This document shows, in pieces, positions 33,217 through 41,367 of a DNA stretch of 49,884 bases. Positions within the stretch are counted from its first letter, which is position 1. Each line of letters starts with the position of its first letter. The DNA comes from an uncultured Eubacteriales bacterium. Lineage in GTDB: Bacteria > Bacillota > Clostridia > Lachnospirales > Lachnospiraceae. The position numbers and the translations under genes are program-made. The stretch lies in contig UQVN01000001.1 of assembly GCA_900544525.1 (NCBI GenBank), positions 1-49,884 of the forward strand, written 5' to 3'. The notes beneath the pieces were generated by a model that saw nothing but the letters and a program-made list of their open reading frames with translations, made no database searches and was not told where the DNA came from.

Positions 33217-33256
33217 AATAAAAGCGAAGTCATCCACTAGTAACTTCGCTTTTATT
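33217..33256 (-). terminator. Terminator after the eutH-pepP pair
   Basis: AATAAAAGCGAAGT (33217-33230) and ACTTCGCTTTTATT (33243-33256) form a perfect 14-base stem with a 12-base loop, about 110 bases past the pepP stop on the minus strand. Confidence 0.88.
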
Positions 33257-33365
33257 CTCACAAATGTATCTACTTTATCCTTGGCTTATTCTTCCACTCT
33301 ATCATAAATTTTATTTATGATCACCATTCGCCACTCATTATATCTTATCATTTTCTAGCAATCGC

Positions 33366-34619
33366 TTATTTATAATGTTTTCTCATCGTATCTTCAATTT
33401 CATCCACTGTTCTTGGTGTCATATAAGAAAGATTTTCACAACCAGTTTCTGTCACAAGACAGTTATCTTCAATTCGGAATCCAATTCCCCATTCTTCGTG
33501 ATAAATTCCAATATCCACACAAAATACCATGTTTGGTGCAATGATTTCTGGTGTCTGAACCATATCATGACAGTCATAGCCCACATGATGAGCGCCTCCA
33601 TGCCACATATAAGTACCGATTTCTTCAAAGTTTTTACATACACCAGCCTCTTTTAACTGCTCAAAATTATATCTTCTCGCCAGTTTATCCACATCTGCCA
33701 TTTTCATTCCTGGCTTAATAATTTCAAACATATGATCCGATGTTCTCAAAGCACATTCATATAAAAGTCTTTGCTTTTCTGTAAACTTACCATTACAAGG
33801 CCATCCACGAGATACATCATTCATTAAATGATCATAGGTCGCTCCCACATCATTTAATACCATATCACCATCTTGTGCCTGCCCTTTATAGCTATAATAA
33901 TGAATGCAGAAATTATTTTTTCCAGCAGAAATAATGGATGGAAAACCGGGACCATTTGGACTATACTGTCCAAGGACATAATCAAATTCAGCTTTGTATT
34001 GGTACTCATACATTCCTGGTTTGGAAGCCTTCATCATAGCAGTAATTCCTTCACAAGTAATGAGTTCTGCCTTTTTCATCGCTTCAATTTCGCATGGTTG
34101 CTTGATGGTGCGAAGTTTTCTCAAAATAAGATTTGCATTTTCTTGCTGAATATAAGGATAATTTATCATCACTTTCTTTAGGAAACTATGTGCTGGCTCA
34201 TCCCTATCCACTAAATCATATTTAAAGGTATCTAAATAAAGAAATCCATAATTTCCAGAAACCATCAATTGATGAAAATCATTTTCAAATATCTCCACAT
34301 ATTTTACAGTTTCAATTCCAGCTTGAACATGAACTTCGTCTTCTTTAATTCTTCTTCCGCTCCAGCGTTCCACCATCAGATCTGGTGGCAGAATATACAA
34401 TCGTTCCCAAACAGAACCTTCGCTATCTTTTCCTGCTAATAAAATCAATTCCTTTTGTTCTAAGCCAACTAAATATAAAAAATTTCGATTTGTAAAAAAT
34501 GGATAATATTCATCATTGGATTTTCGAATCTCTTGTCCCGAAAATAGAACGGCCAAAGAACCACATTTCATAGATTCATAAAATTTCTTTCGATTACCTT
34601 CAAAAAATTCTCTCTTCAT
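33366..34619 (-). CDS. pepP: Aminopeptidase P-like M24 metallopeptidase
   Basis: This 417-residue cytoplasmic enzyme of the M24B family would release N-terminal residues ahead of proline. An AMP_N-type N-terminal domain (about 1-150, with FTNRNFLYLVGLEQKE) precedes the pita-bread domain. Metal ligands align as Asp in VLNDVG, Asp in MNDVSRGWP, His in GGAHHVGYDCHD, and Glu in GFRIEDN. The remaining position, usually Glu in TVEPGLY, is Asp in CVDIGIY, and the usual Pro is Ile. It follows eutH by 40 bases and probably shares its transcript. Activity may be altered or merely tolerant of the conservative change. Confidence 0.9.
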   Translation of the reverse strand: MKREFFEGNRKKFYESMKCGSLAVLFSGQEIRKSNDEYYPFFTNRNFLYLVGLEQKELILLAGKDSEGSVWERLYILPPDLMVERWSGRRIKEDEVHVQAGIETVKYVEIFENDFHQLMVSGNYGFLYLDTFKYDLVDRDEPAHSFLKKVMINYPYIQQENANLILRKLRTIKQPCEIEAMKKAELITCEGITAMMKASKPGMYEYQYKAEFDYVLGQYSPNGPGFPSIISAGKNNFCIHYYSYKGQAQDGDMVLNDVGATYDHLMNDVSRGWPCNGKFTEKQRLLYECALRTSDHMFEIIKPGMKMADVDKLARRYNFEQLKEAGVCKNFEEIGTYMWHGGAHHVGYDCHDMVQTPEIIAPNMVFCVDIGIYHEEWGIGFRIEDNCLVTETGCENLSYMTPRTVDEIEDTMRKHYK

Positions 34620-34659
34620 TTCCTTTTCCTCATTTCGTTTTTCTCTTATTTATTCCTAT

Positions 34660-35751
34660 CTAACCTTCATTTTCACTTCCTGCTTTCTTTTGTTGTTTCC
34701 AAACTACAATGGCAACAATGGCTGCCACAAAAGCTCCAACAAACTTTGCCAACAAAAGAGAAGTAACTGCATTTGGTTCTTCACTCATCGTAAAACCAAT
34801 ATGAGCTGCAAAGGTAGAAGCAGCGCATACCGCAAAGGAGATATTCACTAATTTGCCCAATGGATCCATATCTTTCACCATTGTAATCTGTGGAAGTACA
34901 CTGACCATTCCAATTAACAGCCCTGCAATGCTTGTTTCATTCATTCCAAATTTATTACCAAGCCACAGACATGGTTTTTTTAATAATCGTCTTAAAAATT
35001 CTGCAAGTGGCAAACTTCCAAGCATGGTAATTCCAATGGATGCAACAATTCCAAGTGCCTCCTCAATGGGTGCTAACCCTTTTACTATCTCAATTTTTGT
35101 CAAATAAGTAAAAGCACCTAAAATCAATCCAATATTGATAAGTAATTTAATTCCAAAAGAAAAGGCTTCAAATCCTTTCATCATCGCCTTTGGAATTTTA
35201 AATAGTCCAATTCCAAGTACAATGGATAACAGAAAAATAGGAATGCTTTCTTTGATTACGGTATACACTGATAGCCCCCAGGAAACTCCACCAACCAATA
35301 ATCCAACTGGCAATGTGATTAATCCAATCAAAATCCCTTTTGCAAAAATTGATCGATCCTCTATTTGAATCACGCCCATTCCTACTGGAATGGTAAATAC
35401 AAGCGTACAACCAAAGGTGGCAGATATTACAATTCCCGCATAAGTTCCAATACTCGGATCCAATTCTAACGATTTTGCAAGTTGGTATCCACCCATATCA
35501 ATAGCTAAAAATCCTCCAAGAATGGATGGATCCAGATTCGCCAAATGGAAAATTGGAACGATGATCGTTTGCAAAAATTTAGAAAGAAGAGGGATTAAAC
35601 AGATCATACCAACCATGGAAAGTGCAGTAGGTCCCATTAACAAAAAACCATCTTCCATACACTTTCCATATCCTTTTTTGTTTCCTAAAATCAGATCGAT
35701 CCCACCTAATAAAACACCCATTGCTAATAGATATGTTATCATTTCATTCAT
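34660..35751 (-). CDS. eutH: EutH-family ethanolamine permease-like membrane protein
   Basis: This 363-residue polytopic protein has roughly ten hydrophobic segments. It shows the EutH-type opening MGVLLGGIDLILGNKKGYGKCMEDGFLLMGPTALSMVGM, and FLAIDMGGYQLAKSL further on. EutH moves ethanolamine into the cell. No ethanolamine ammonia-lyase or microcompartment gene is present in the window, and the next gene is a peptidase. The enzyme that uses ethanolamine needs adenosylcobalamin, and cobalamin genes lie close by, but a direct link is conjecture. The 186 bases upstream show no clear promoter or structure. An orphan EutH for ethanolamine or a similar small amine is the safest reading. Confidence 0.9.
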   Translation of the reverse strand: MNEMITYLLAMGVLLGGIDLILGNKKGYGKCMEDGFLLMGPTALSMVGMICLIPLLSKFLQTIIVPIFHLANLDPSILGGFLAIDMGGYQLAKSLELDPSIGTYAGIVISATFGCTLVFTIPVGMGVIQIEDRSIFAKGILIGLITLPVGLLVGGVSWGLSVYTVIKESIPIFLLSIVLGIGLFKIPKAMMKGFEAFSFGIKLLINIGLILGAFTYLTKIEIVKGLAPIEEALGIVASIGITMLGSLPLAEFLRRLLKKPCLWLGNKFGMNETSIAGLLIGMVSVLPQITMVKDMDPLGKLVNISFAVCAASTFAAHIGFTMSEEPNAVTSLLLAKFVGAFVAAIVAIVVWKQQKKAGSENEG

Positions 35752-35937
35752 AGATTTTTTCCTCTACTTCATTTTTTATTTCCAGAAGCCCCCGCTTTCC
35801 TCTAAAACCCTCTCATACTATAACAATTATTTTCTTACTAGGCTAGATCCCATCCTTATTTTTCCAAACTTTCTTATCTTTGAAATCCAAATAGACCTTG
35901 GAGTGCTCGTTACAATATTGCTGTATTCTTTAAACTC

Positions 35938-38178
35938 TTATCTTCTTCTAAGATAAAAAAGTCTTGAGAAGTAATCTCCTTGCTGCTCTCTAGCCACCCC
36001 TGCTAAACCAGAAGAAACATCGGAAACACTAAATCCTGCATACATCAACTCATCTCCATAATGGGTTGTCGCCTCTTTTTTTGCTCCAAAGAATTCTTGA
36101 ATTTCATACAAACTGTCCTCTTTCAATCCATTTAAGTAAATGCGCTCAAACTTACCTTGTGCTGGTTGCAATACTCGAAAATACGCCATTAACGCTTCTG
36201 TCTGATCTTCTGAAACAACCATCCATGCAGAGGAATTATTCTCAAATGGACTTTTTAAGCGATAAAATCTTCCCTGTTGAATCAAGGTTCTATGTTCCTT
36301 CATAAAAGCAACTTGCTCTTTCATCTTCTCAATATCTTCTTCTGGCAATTTTGTAATATCAAGTTCATAGCCAAAGGTTCCAAAATATGCCACATTTGCA
36401 CGAATCTCCATTGGCGTATTTCGGAATACTTGATGATTTGGAGAAGCAGAAACATGACTGCCAATACTGCTGATTGGATATACATAAGAGCTTCCATATT
36501 GAATCTTAATGCGATCAATCGCATCCGTATTATCCGAAGTCCATGCCTGTGGTGCGTAATATAACATTCCTGGATCAAATCTCGCTCCACCACTTGCACA
36601 AGACTCAAATAAAATATGTGGAAACTCTTGAATCAATCGTTCATATAAGGAATATACTCCAAGGATGTATTTATGTCTTACCTTTCCTTGATATGCCTTT
36701 CCATTTCCATTAGAAAACACTTCTGAGAACGAACGATTCATATCCCATTTCACATAAGAAATAGGCGCTTCTTCTAGCACTTTTTTCATCTGTTGATAAA
36801 TATATTCTACGACTTCTTCTTTTGAAAAATCAAGAACATATTGGTTTCTACTATGACAATAGTTTCTTCTTATATCTGCAAGTACCCAATCTGGGTGCGC
36901 ACGGAACAAATCACTATCTTTATTTGTCATCTCTGGCTCAAACCAAAGTCCAAACTTCAATCCCAATTCTTCGATTTTCTTCGCCAATCCAGCAATTCCA
37001 TTTGGTAACTTCTCTAAGTTTGGATACCAATCGCCAAGAGAACAGTTATCAATGTTTCTCTTACCAAACCAACCATCATCCAAGACAAACAATTCTACTC
37101 CAATTTCTTTTGCTTTTTTGGCGATTTGTAAAATTTTCTCTTCATGAAAATCAAAGTAAGTAGCTTCCCAATTATTAATAAGAATAGGGCGTTCTCTATC
37201 TCTCCAATATCCTCTTGCTAACCTTGTGCGATACAGCTCTTGATAGACTTGACTCATAGCATTCATTCCATGATCCGAATAAACCATAACAAGTTCTGGT
37301 GTTTGAAACTCCTCTCCTTGTCCTAATTCCCAACGAAACTCATTGGGATGAATTCCAAGAAGAACTCTTGTCACGTCAAAATTATCCACTTCTACTTGTG
37401 CTAAAAAATCACCACTATATACAAGACTAAATCCAAGCACTTCCCCTTGCGTCTCTGTTGCCTCTTCTCTCTTTAACATAAGAAACGGATTGAACTGATG
37501 ACTACTACATCCTCTCATACTATAGATTCCTTGAATTCCATAGTTCAGTTTTCTCTTATGCACATGGCGTTCCCTTGACCATGTTCCCGCTAGTTCTACC
37601 ATTTCATATTCTTTATCTGGTAGATCAAGACAACCACTTAAACAATTTAATAATGTAATCTTTTCGCTTCCTTGACAAAGGAATTTGGCGTGTTTCGTAA
37701 TCACAGGAAGCTTTTTCCAAACGGTATAAGATAAAAGCAACTGCATTTGTAAGTCCTGATCTTCTAATATAATTTCCAAGGTATCAGCTTCCTCTTTGGA
37801 TTCTACATAAACAGCTGGTAGTCCATCTAAAGATTTTTTTCCTTTCAAAATAACATGTTCTTTATATCGAAAATCTGCAACACGACTTCCATCTTCTCTC
37901 TCTAACTCAAAAGCAGAATAGCGCATATCACCAGAACCAAAGGTTGGATATTCTTGTTTTAAATGCTCCAATGAAAAACTCGTGTTTCCTTCAAAAGCAC
38001 ACGGTGCCATATCTCTTCTGGCATATTCGACTAAATATCCAAAATCTTCTCGATCAGTAATGTGTTTCCCATAGTAAAGATGTCCTAATTGTCCATTTTC
38101 TAACACCTTAATAATATAACTAATCTGATCATTATATAAATGAAATTCTTTTGATAATAAATGAAACTGAATTGGCAT
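35938..38178 (-). CDS. GH36 alpha-galactosidase
   Basis: A 746-residue retaining alpha-galactosidase with the standard GH36 layout: an N-terminal beta-supersandwich, a TIM barrel from about residue 325, and a C-terminal beta domain. Motifs are RPILINNWEATYFDF, ELFVLDDGWFGKR, GLKFGLWFEPEM, the nucleophile Asp479 in YVKWDMNR, CASGGARFDPGML, and the acid/base Asp549 in WTSDNTDAIDR. No signal peptide is present, so it would hydrolyse imported raffinose-family sugars or melibiose. It is the last gene of the AraC-linked locus, separated from the permease gene by 136 bases with a perfect hairpin. Confidence 0.96.
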   Translation of the reverse strand: MPIQFHLLSKEFHLYNDQISYIIKVLENGQLGHLYYGKHITDREDFGYLVEYARRDMAPCAFEGNTSFSLEHLKQEYPTFGSGDMRYSAFELEREDGSRVADFRYKEHVILKGKKSLDGLPAVYVESKEEADTLEIILEDQDLQMQLLLSYTVWKKLPVITKHAKFLCQGSEKITLLNCLSGCLDLPDKEYEMVELAGTWSRERHVHKRKLNYGIQGIYSMRGCSSHQFNPFLMLKREEATETQGEVLGFSLVYSGDFLAQVEVDNFDVTRVLLGIHPNEFRWELGQGEEFQTPELVMVYSDHGMNAMSQVYQELYRTRLARGYWRDRERPILINNWEATYFDFHEEKILQIAKKAKEIGVELFVLDDGWFGKRNIDNCSLGDWYPNLEKLPNGIAGLAKKIEELGLKFGLWFEPEMTNKDSDLFRAHPDWVLADIRRNYCHSRNQYVLDFSKEEVVEYIYQQMKKVLEEAPISYVKWDMNRSFSEVFSNGNGKAYQGKVRHKYILGVYSLYERLIQEFPHILFESCASGGARFDPGMLYYAPQAWTSDNTDAIDRIKIQYGSSYVYPISSIGSHVSASPNHQVFRNTPMEIRANVAYFGTFGYELDITKLPEEDIEKMKEQVAFMKEHRTLIQQGRFYRLKSPFENNSSAWMVVSEDQTEALMAYFRVLQPAQGKFERIYLNGLKEDSLYEIQEFFGAKKEATTHYGDELMYAGFSVSDVSSGLAGVAREQQGDYFSRLFYLRRR

Positions 38179-38249
38179 AACTATAAGTCCTCCCTTATTT
38201 TTTCAACTGCTCCTTAACATATACATCTCTACTTCTAAGCTCAAACAAC

Positions 38250-38277
38250 TGTCGCATAAAACAATATTTATGCGACA
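38250..38277 (-). terminator. Hairpin between permease and alpha-galactosidase genes
   Basis: TGTCGCATAAA (38250-38260) and TTTATGCGACA (38267-38277) form a perfect 11-base stem with a 6-base loop. The T-run that follows on the minus strand is weak, so it may attenuate or protect the mRNA rather than fully terminate. It occupies the same position as the hairpin before lacZ at 10.7 kb. Confidence 0.6.
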
Positions 38278-38314
38278 ATCTATTTTAGAAAGCTTGATAA
38301 CCTTCTTTTAAACA

Positions 38315-39136
38315 TTATTTAATTGCTCCACCTGTACCTTCCACAATATATTTTTGAGCAATGATAAAGATCACAATCGGCGGAATAATCATAATTAATG
38401 TAATACAAAGCATTGGAATAATCTGTGTTTGATGAACCCCTTTAAATGATGCAAGTCCCAATGCTAATGTATATTTCTTTCTATCTTGCAAGAAAATCAA
38501 TGGTCCAAGATAATCATTCCATGCTGTAATCATATTTAATACACCAACTAAAATCAAAGATGGTTTTAAAATTGGCATGAAAATCTTCCAATAAATCTGA
38601 AATTGATTCGCTCCATCAATAACTGCTGCCTCTTCAAAGTCTTTTGGCACTCCCATCAAGAATTGTCTCATTAAAAAGATATAGTAAGCAGAACCAAACC
38701 ATGATGGAATAATCAATGGTTTCAATGTGTTAATCCATCCAAAAAGATTGAATTCCATATACTGTGGAATCATCGTAACATCCCATGGAATCATCATTGT
38801 TGATAATAAAATCATGAATAATACATTTTTTCCTTTGAAGTGAAAACGCGCAAATCCATAAGCAACTAACGAACAAGAAAGAATCTGTCCTGCTGTTGAA
38901 CCAACGGTTACAAGAATCGAATTCCATAAATAGGTTCCAAAAGGCTGTGCCTTCCATGCTTCTAAAAAGTTACTAAAAAGCCATTTCTCTGGCAATAGTT
39001 TTGGTGGATACGCAATGGCTTCCGCTTCTGTTTTAAAAGCAGAGAAAAACAAGTAAATAAATGGTGCCATAAAATAAATGGCTACTAGTGTCAATAGAAC
39101 ATAGATGATCACTTTCGCCTTCTTAGACAATCTCAT
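38315..39136 (-). CDS. ABC sugar importer permease, MalG/LacG type (second copy)
   Basis: A 273-residue CUT1-type membrane subunit with about six hydrophobic segments and the EAA loop EEAAVIDGANQFQIYWKIFMP. It is the paralogue of the protein at 10772-11593, at roughly 92% identity by my hand count. The two coding sequences differ at many synonymous sites, so the copies are not recent. The ATG overlaps the upstream permease stop by four bases. It pairs with the MalF-type gene at 39133 and the binding protein at 40094 for import of alpha-galactosides, judging by the flanking GH36 genes. No ATPase subunit is encoded nearby. Confidence 0.94.
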   Translation of the reverse strand: MRLSKKAKVIIYVLLTLVAIYFMAPFIYLFFSAFKTEAEAIAYPPKLLPEKWLFSNFLEAWKAQPFGTYLWNSILVTVGSTAGQILSCSLVAYGFARFHFKGKNVLFMILLSTMMIPWDVTMIPQYMEFNLFGWINTLKPLIIPSWFGSAYYIFLMRQFLMGVPKDFEEAAVIDGANQFQIYWKIFMPILKPSLILVGVLNMITAWNDYLGPLIFLQDRKKYTLALGLASFKGVHQTQIIPMLCITLIMIIPPIVIFIIAQKYIVEGTGGAIK

Positions 39137-40056
39137 TTCTTTTTCCCTCCTCTTTTCTTTGTTTTTACATTTCTTGATTCCGTTTCATAGAATACCCATG
39201 CGGAAGAAGACTTAAATACAAGTGCTGTTAAACATAAGATAATAAGAAACATTACCCACGCATTGGCACTGGCATATCCAAGTTTATGGTATTTAAACGC
39301 ATTGTTATATGTGAATAATCCATAAAAATATGTAGATTTCAATGGACCACCACCCGTCAGCAACATAACTAATGTCACTTGCTGGAAAGAACTAATAACG
39401 GATGTAATTAAGTTGAATAAAATCGTTGGTGTAATAATCGGTAATGTAATGCTAAAAAACTGTTTTGCTGGACTTGCTCCATCGATAGATGCTGCCTCAT
39501 AAATATCATTTGGAATATTTTTAATATCAGTATAGAAAATGAGCATCATCGTACCAACCCCAAAAGCACTAGCTATAATAACTGCAAGCAAAGCCCATGC
39601 TGGATCAACCAGCCAGTTTGGTCCTTTGATTCCAATTAAAGATAATAAATAATTTAATACGCCATAGTCGCCTTTTAAAATCCATCCCCAGATAATAGAA
39701 ACTGCCACTCCTGAAATAACAGCTGGAATATAAAATAACGTACGATAAATCTTTACTCCTTTTACTGGTTGTGTAATCAGCATCGCTAAAAATAATGCAA
39801 TAGCCATGTTAAGGGGAACAAAAATTGCTGCATATTTTAAACTAATAAACAAAGATTTCTTAAACTGCGGATCTTTTGTAAACATCTGTATGTAGTTTCC
39901 CAATCCAATAAACTCTGGGCTTCCTGTAATTGGCCAATCACAAAAACTCATAACAAAAGATAAAATCAATGGTCCTGCTGTAAACACTAAAAAACCAATA
40001 ATCCAAGGCGAAATAAATAGATACGGGGTTAGCTGTTTCCTTCTTTTCATTCCCAT
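39133..40056 (-). CDS. ABC sugar importer permease, MalF/LacF type (second copy)
   Basis: A 307-residue membrane subunit strongly similar throughout to the MalF-type protein at 11590-12516. It shares the EAA loop YEAASIDGASPAKQFFSITLPIITP and the basic tail KTKKRGGKKK. Two in-frame ATGs (40056 and 40050) both have GGAG sites at usable spacing; the longer form is given. It lies 37 bases after the binding-protein gene and is coupled by a four-base overlap to the MalG-type gene. The near identity to the other copy suggests both permease pairs work with the same shared ATPase. Confidence 0.93.
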   Translation of the reverse strand: MGMKRRKQLTPYLFISPWIIGFLVFTAGPLILSFVMSFCDWPITGSPEFIGLGNYIQMFTKDPQFKKSLFISLKYAAIFVPLNMAIALFLAMLITQPVKGVKIYRTLFYIPAVISGVAVSIIWGWILKGDYGVLNYLLSLIGIKGPNWLVDPAWALLAVIIASAFGVGTMMLIFYTDIKNIPNDIYEAASIDGASPAKQFFSITLPIITPTILFNLITSVISSFQQVTLVMLLTGGGPLKSTYFYGLFTYNNAFKYHKLGYASANAWVMFLIILCLTALVFKSSSAWVFYETESRNVKTKKRGGKKK

Positions 40057-40093
40057 TCTCCTTCTCCTTTAACGCTTTTTATTCGTTTCTTGC

Positions 40094-41347
40094 CTACTCA
40101 TGCATTTGAACAACTTCATCTAATGCCTGTTTCGGATCCATCATAGTACTTGGATTGTAAATACTTTCGATTGCAAAAGAAACATCTGTATCAATTTCAG
40201 GCCAACCTTCTTTAATAAAGCTCGCTGGTGTATGTCCTACACTTTCCTCTAATGCTTGATAAAATGGCCCATAGAGTTCATTTTCTGTTAATTTTTCAGA
40301 CTCTGCAACAGATTTTAAGGCTGGTAATTCTGTTCCAATCCGTTCTTTGTTTAATTCTTCTCCTGTCCAGTATTTAACGAATTCCCATGCTTCCTCTTTG
40401 TATTTACAATCTTTTGAAATAGCAATTCCTGATGTATTTAATACACTGATAGAATGATCCGTTCCTTCAAATTTTGGAATTGGAGCAATGCCAAAATTAA
40501 TACCGCCATTTTCAAAACGTTTCATTGGCCATGTTCCATCTACATACATGGCTGTTTTTTCAGTAAGCATCTCATCTGAAACTTGTGTTTCTGATGCATT
40601 TGCAACACCTTCTTTTTCCATATCTTGAAATGTTTTAAACACTTCAATTGCTTCTGGACTATTAATATTTCCATCTAACTTTCCATTTTCATCAACGAAA
40701 GCGGTTCCATTGCTCCATAAATACATCTCAAATGTATATGGTAATGTTTTCATTAAAAATGAAAATCCATTAACATCTGGAACTTTTGCTTGAATCTCTT
40801 TTGATGCTTTTGCTACATCATCCCATGTCCAATCTGCTGTTGGATAAGCAACTCCTGCTTGATCAAAAATATCTTTGTTGTAATACAAACAAGAGGTAAC
40901 TGCACTTACTGGAATACCATAGGTAACACCATCTTTTGAGTTATATGGCCATAATGCTTCATAAAAATTGTCTTTATATTCCTGACCCTCTTTTTCAATA
41001 AAGGAATCCAAAGGTTCCAGATTATCTCCATAAGTTGGATAATCCCACATATACATAATATCTGGTGCATCCCCTGCTCCCATACCAGCAGAGATTTTTG
41101 TATCATAGTCTTTTCCATAAGCTTCTAATGTAATCTCAATTTTATCTTGATTTTCATTAAAGCGATCCACTCGTGCCTGCTGATTATCCAGCTCTTCTGC
41201 ATCATCCCAAGTAGAAAAACGTAAATGGACTTTTCCATCTGCACTCTTACCTGAATCATTACCTTTGCTTCCACATCCTGTTAAAAGAGACATTGTCATC
41301 CCAGCTACCAAACCTACAGTTACCACTTTTTTCACCCATTTTCTCAT
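40094..41347 (-). CDS. Sugar-binding lipoprotein of the ABC importer (second copy)
   Basis: A 417-residue extracellular solute-binding lipoprotein: basic N terminus, hydrophobic core, and lipobox LLTGC with Cys25, followed by family-1 binding-protein sequence (RFSTWDDAEELDNQQARVDRF). I chose the ATG at 41347, with GGAGG 8 bases upstream. The frame opens five codons earlier without support. Compared with the copy at 12551-13795 it is only about 55-60% identical, with most changes in the C-terminal lobe and around the likely ligand cleft. It follows the short GH36 gene by 20 bases, which suggests an alpha-galactoside ligand. Confidence 0.94.
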   Translation of the reverse strand: MRKWVKKVVTVGLVAGMTMSLLTGCGSKGNDSGKSADGKVHLRFSTWDDAEELDNQQARVDRFNENQDKIEITLEAYGKDYDTKISAGMGAGDAPDIMYMWDYPTYGDNLEPLDSFIEKEGQEYKDNFYEALWPYNSKDGVTYGIPVSAVTSCLYYNKDIFDQAGVAYPTADWTWDDVAKASKEIQAKVPDVNGFSFLMKTLPYTFEMYLWSNGTAFVDENGKLDGNINSPEAIEVFKTFQDMEKEGVANASETQVSDEMLTEKTAMYVDGTWPMKRFENGGINFGIAPIPKFEGTDHSISVLNTSGIAISKDCKYKEEAWEFVKYWTGEELNKERIGTELPALKSVAESEKLTENELYGPFYQALEESVGHTPASFIKEGWPEIDTDVSFAIESIYNPSTMMDPKQALDEVVQMHE

Positions 41348-41367
41348 AATGAATACCTCCATTTATT

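Noticed and set aside
35752..35937. Gene or regulatory RNA between eutH and the large GH36 gene
   Set aside because: The 186 bases have no sizeable frame with a ribosome binding site and no clear stem-loop or promoter.
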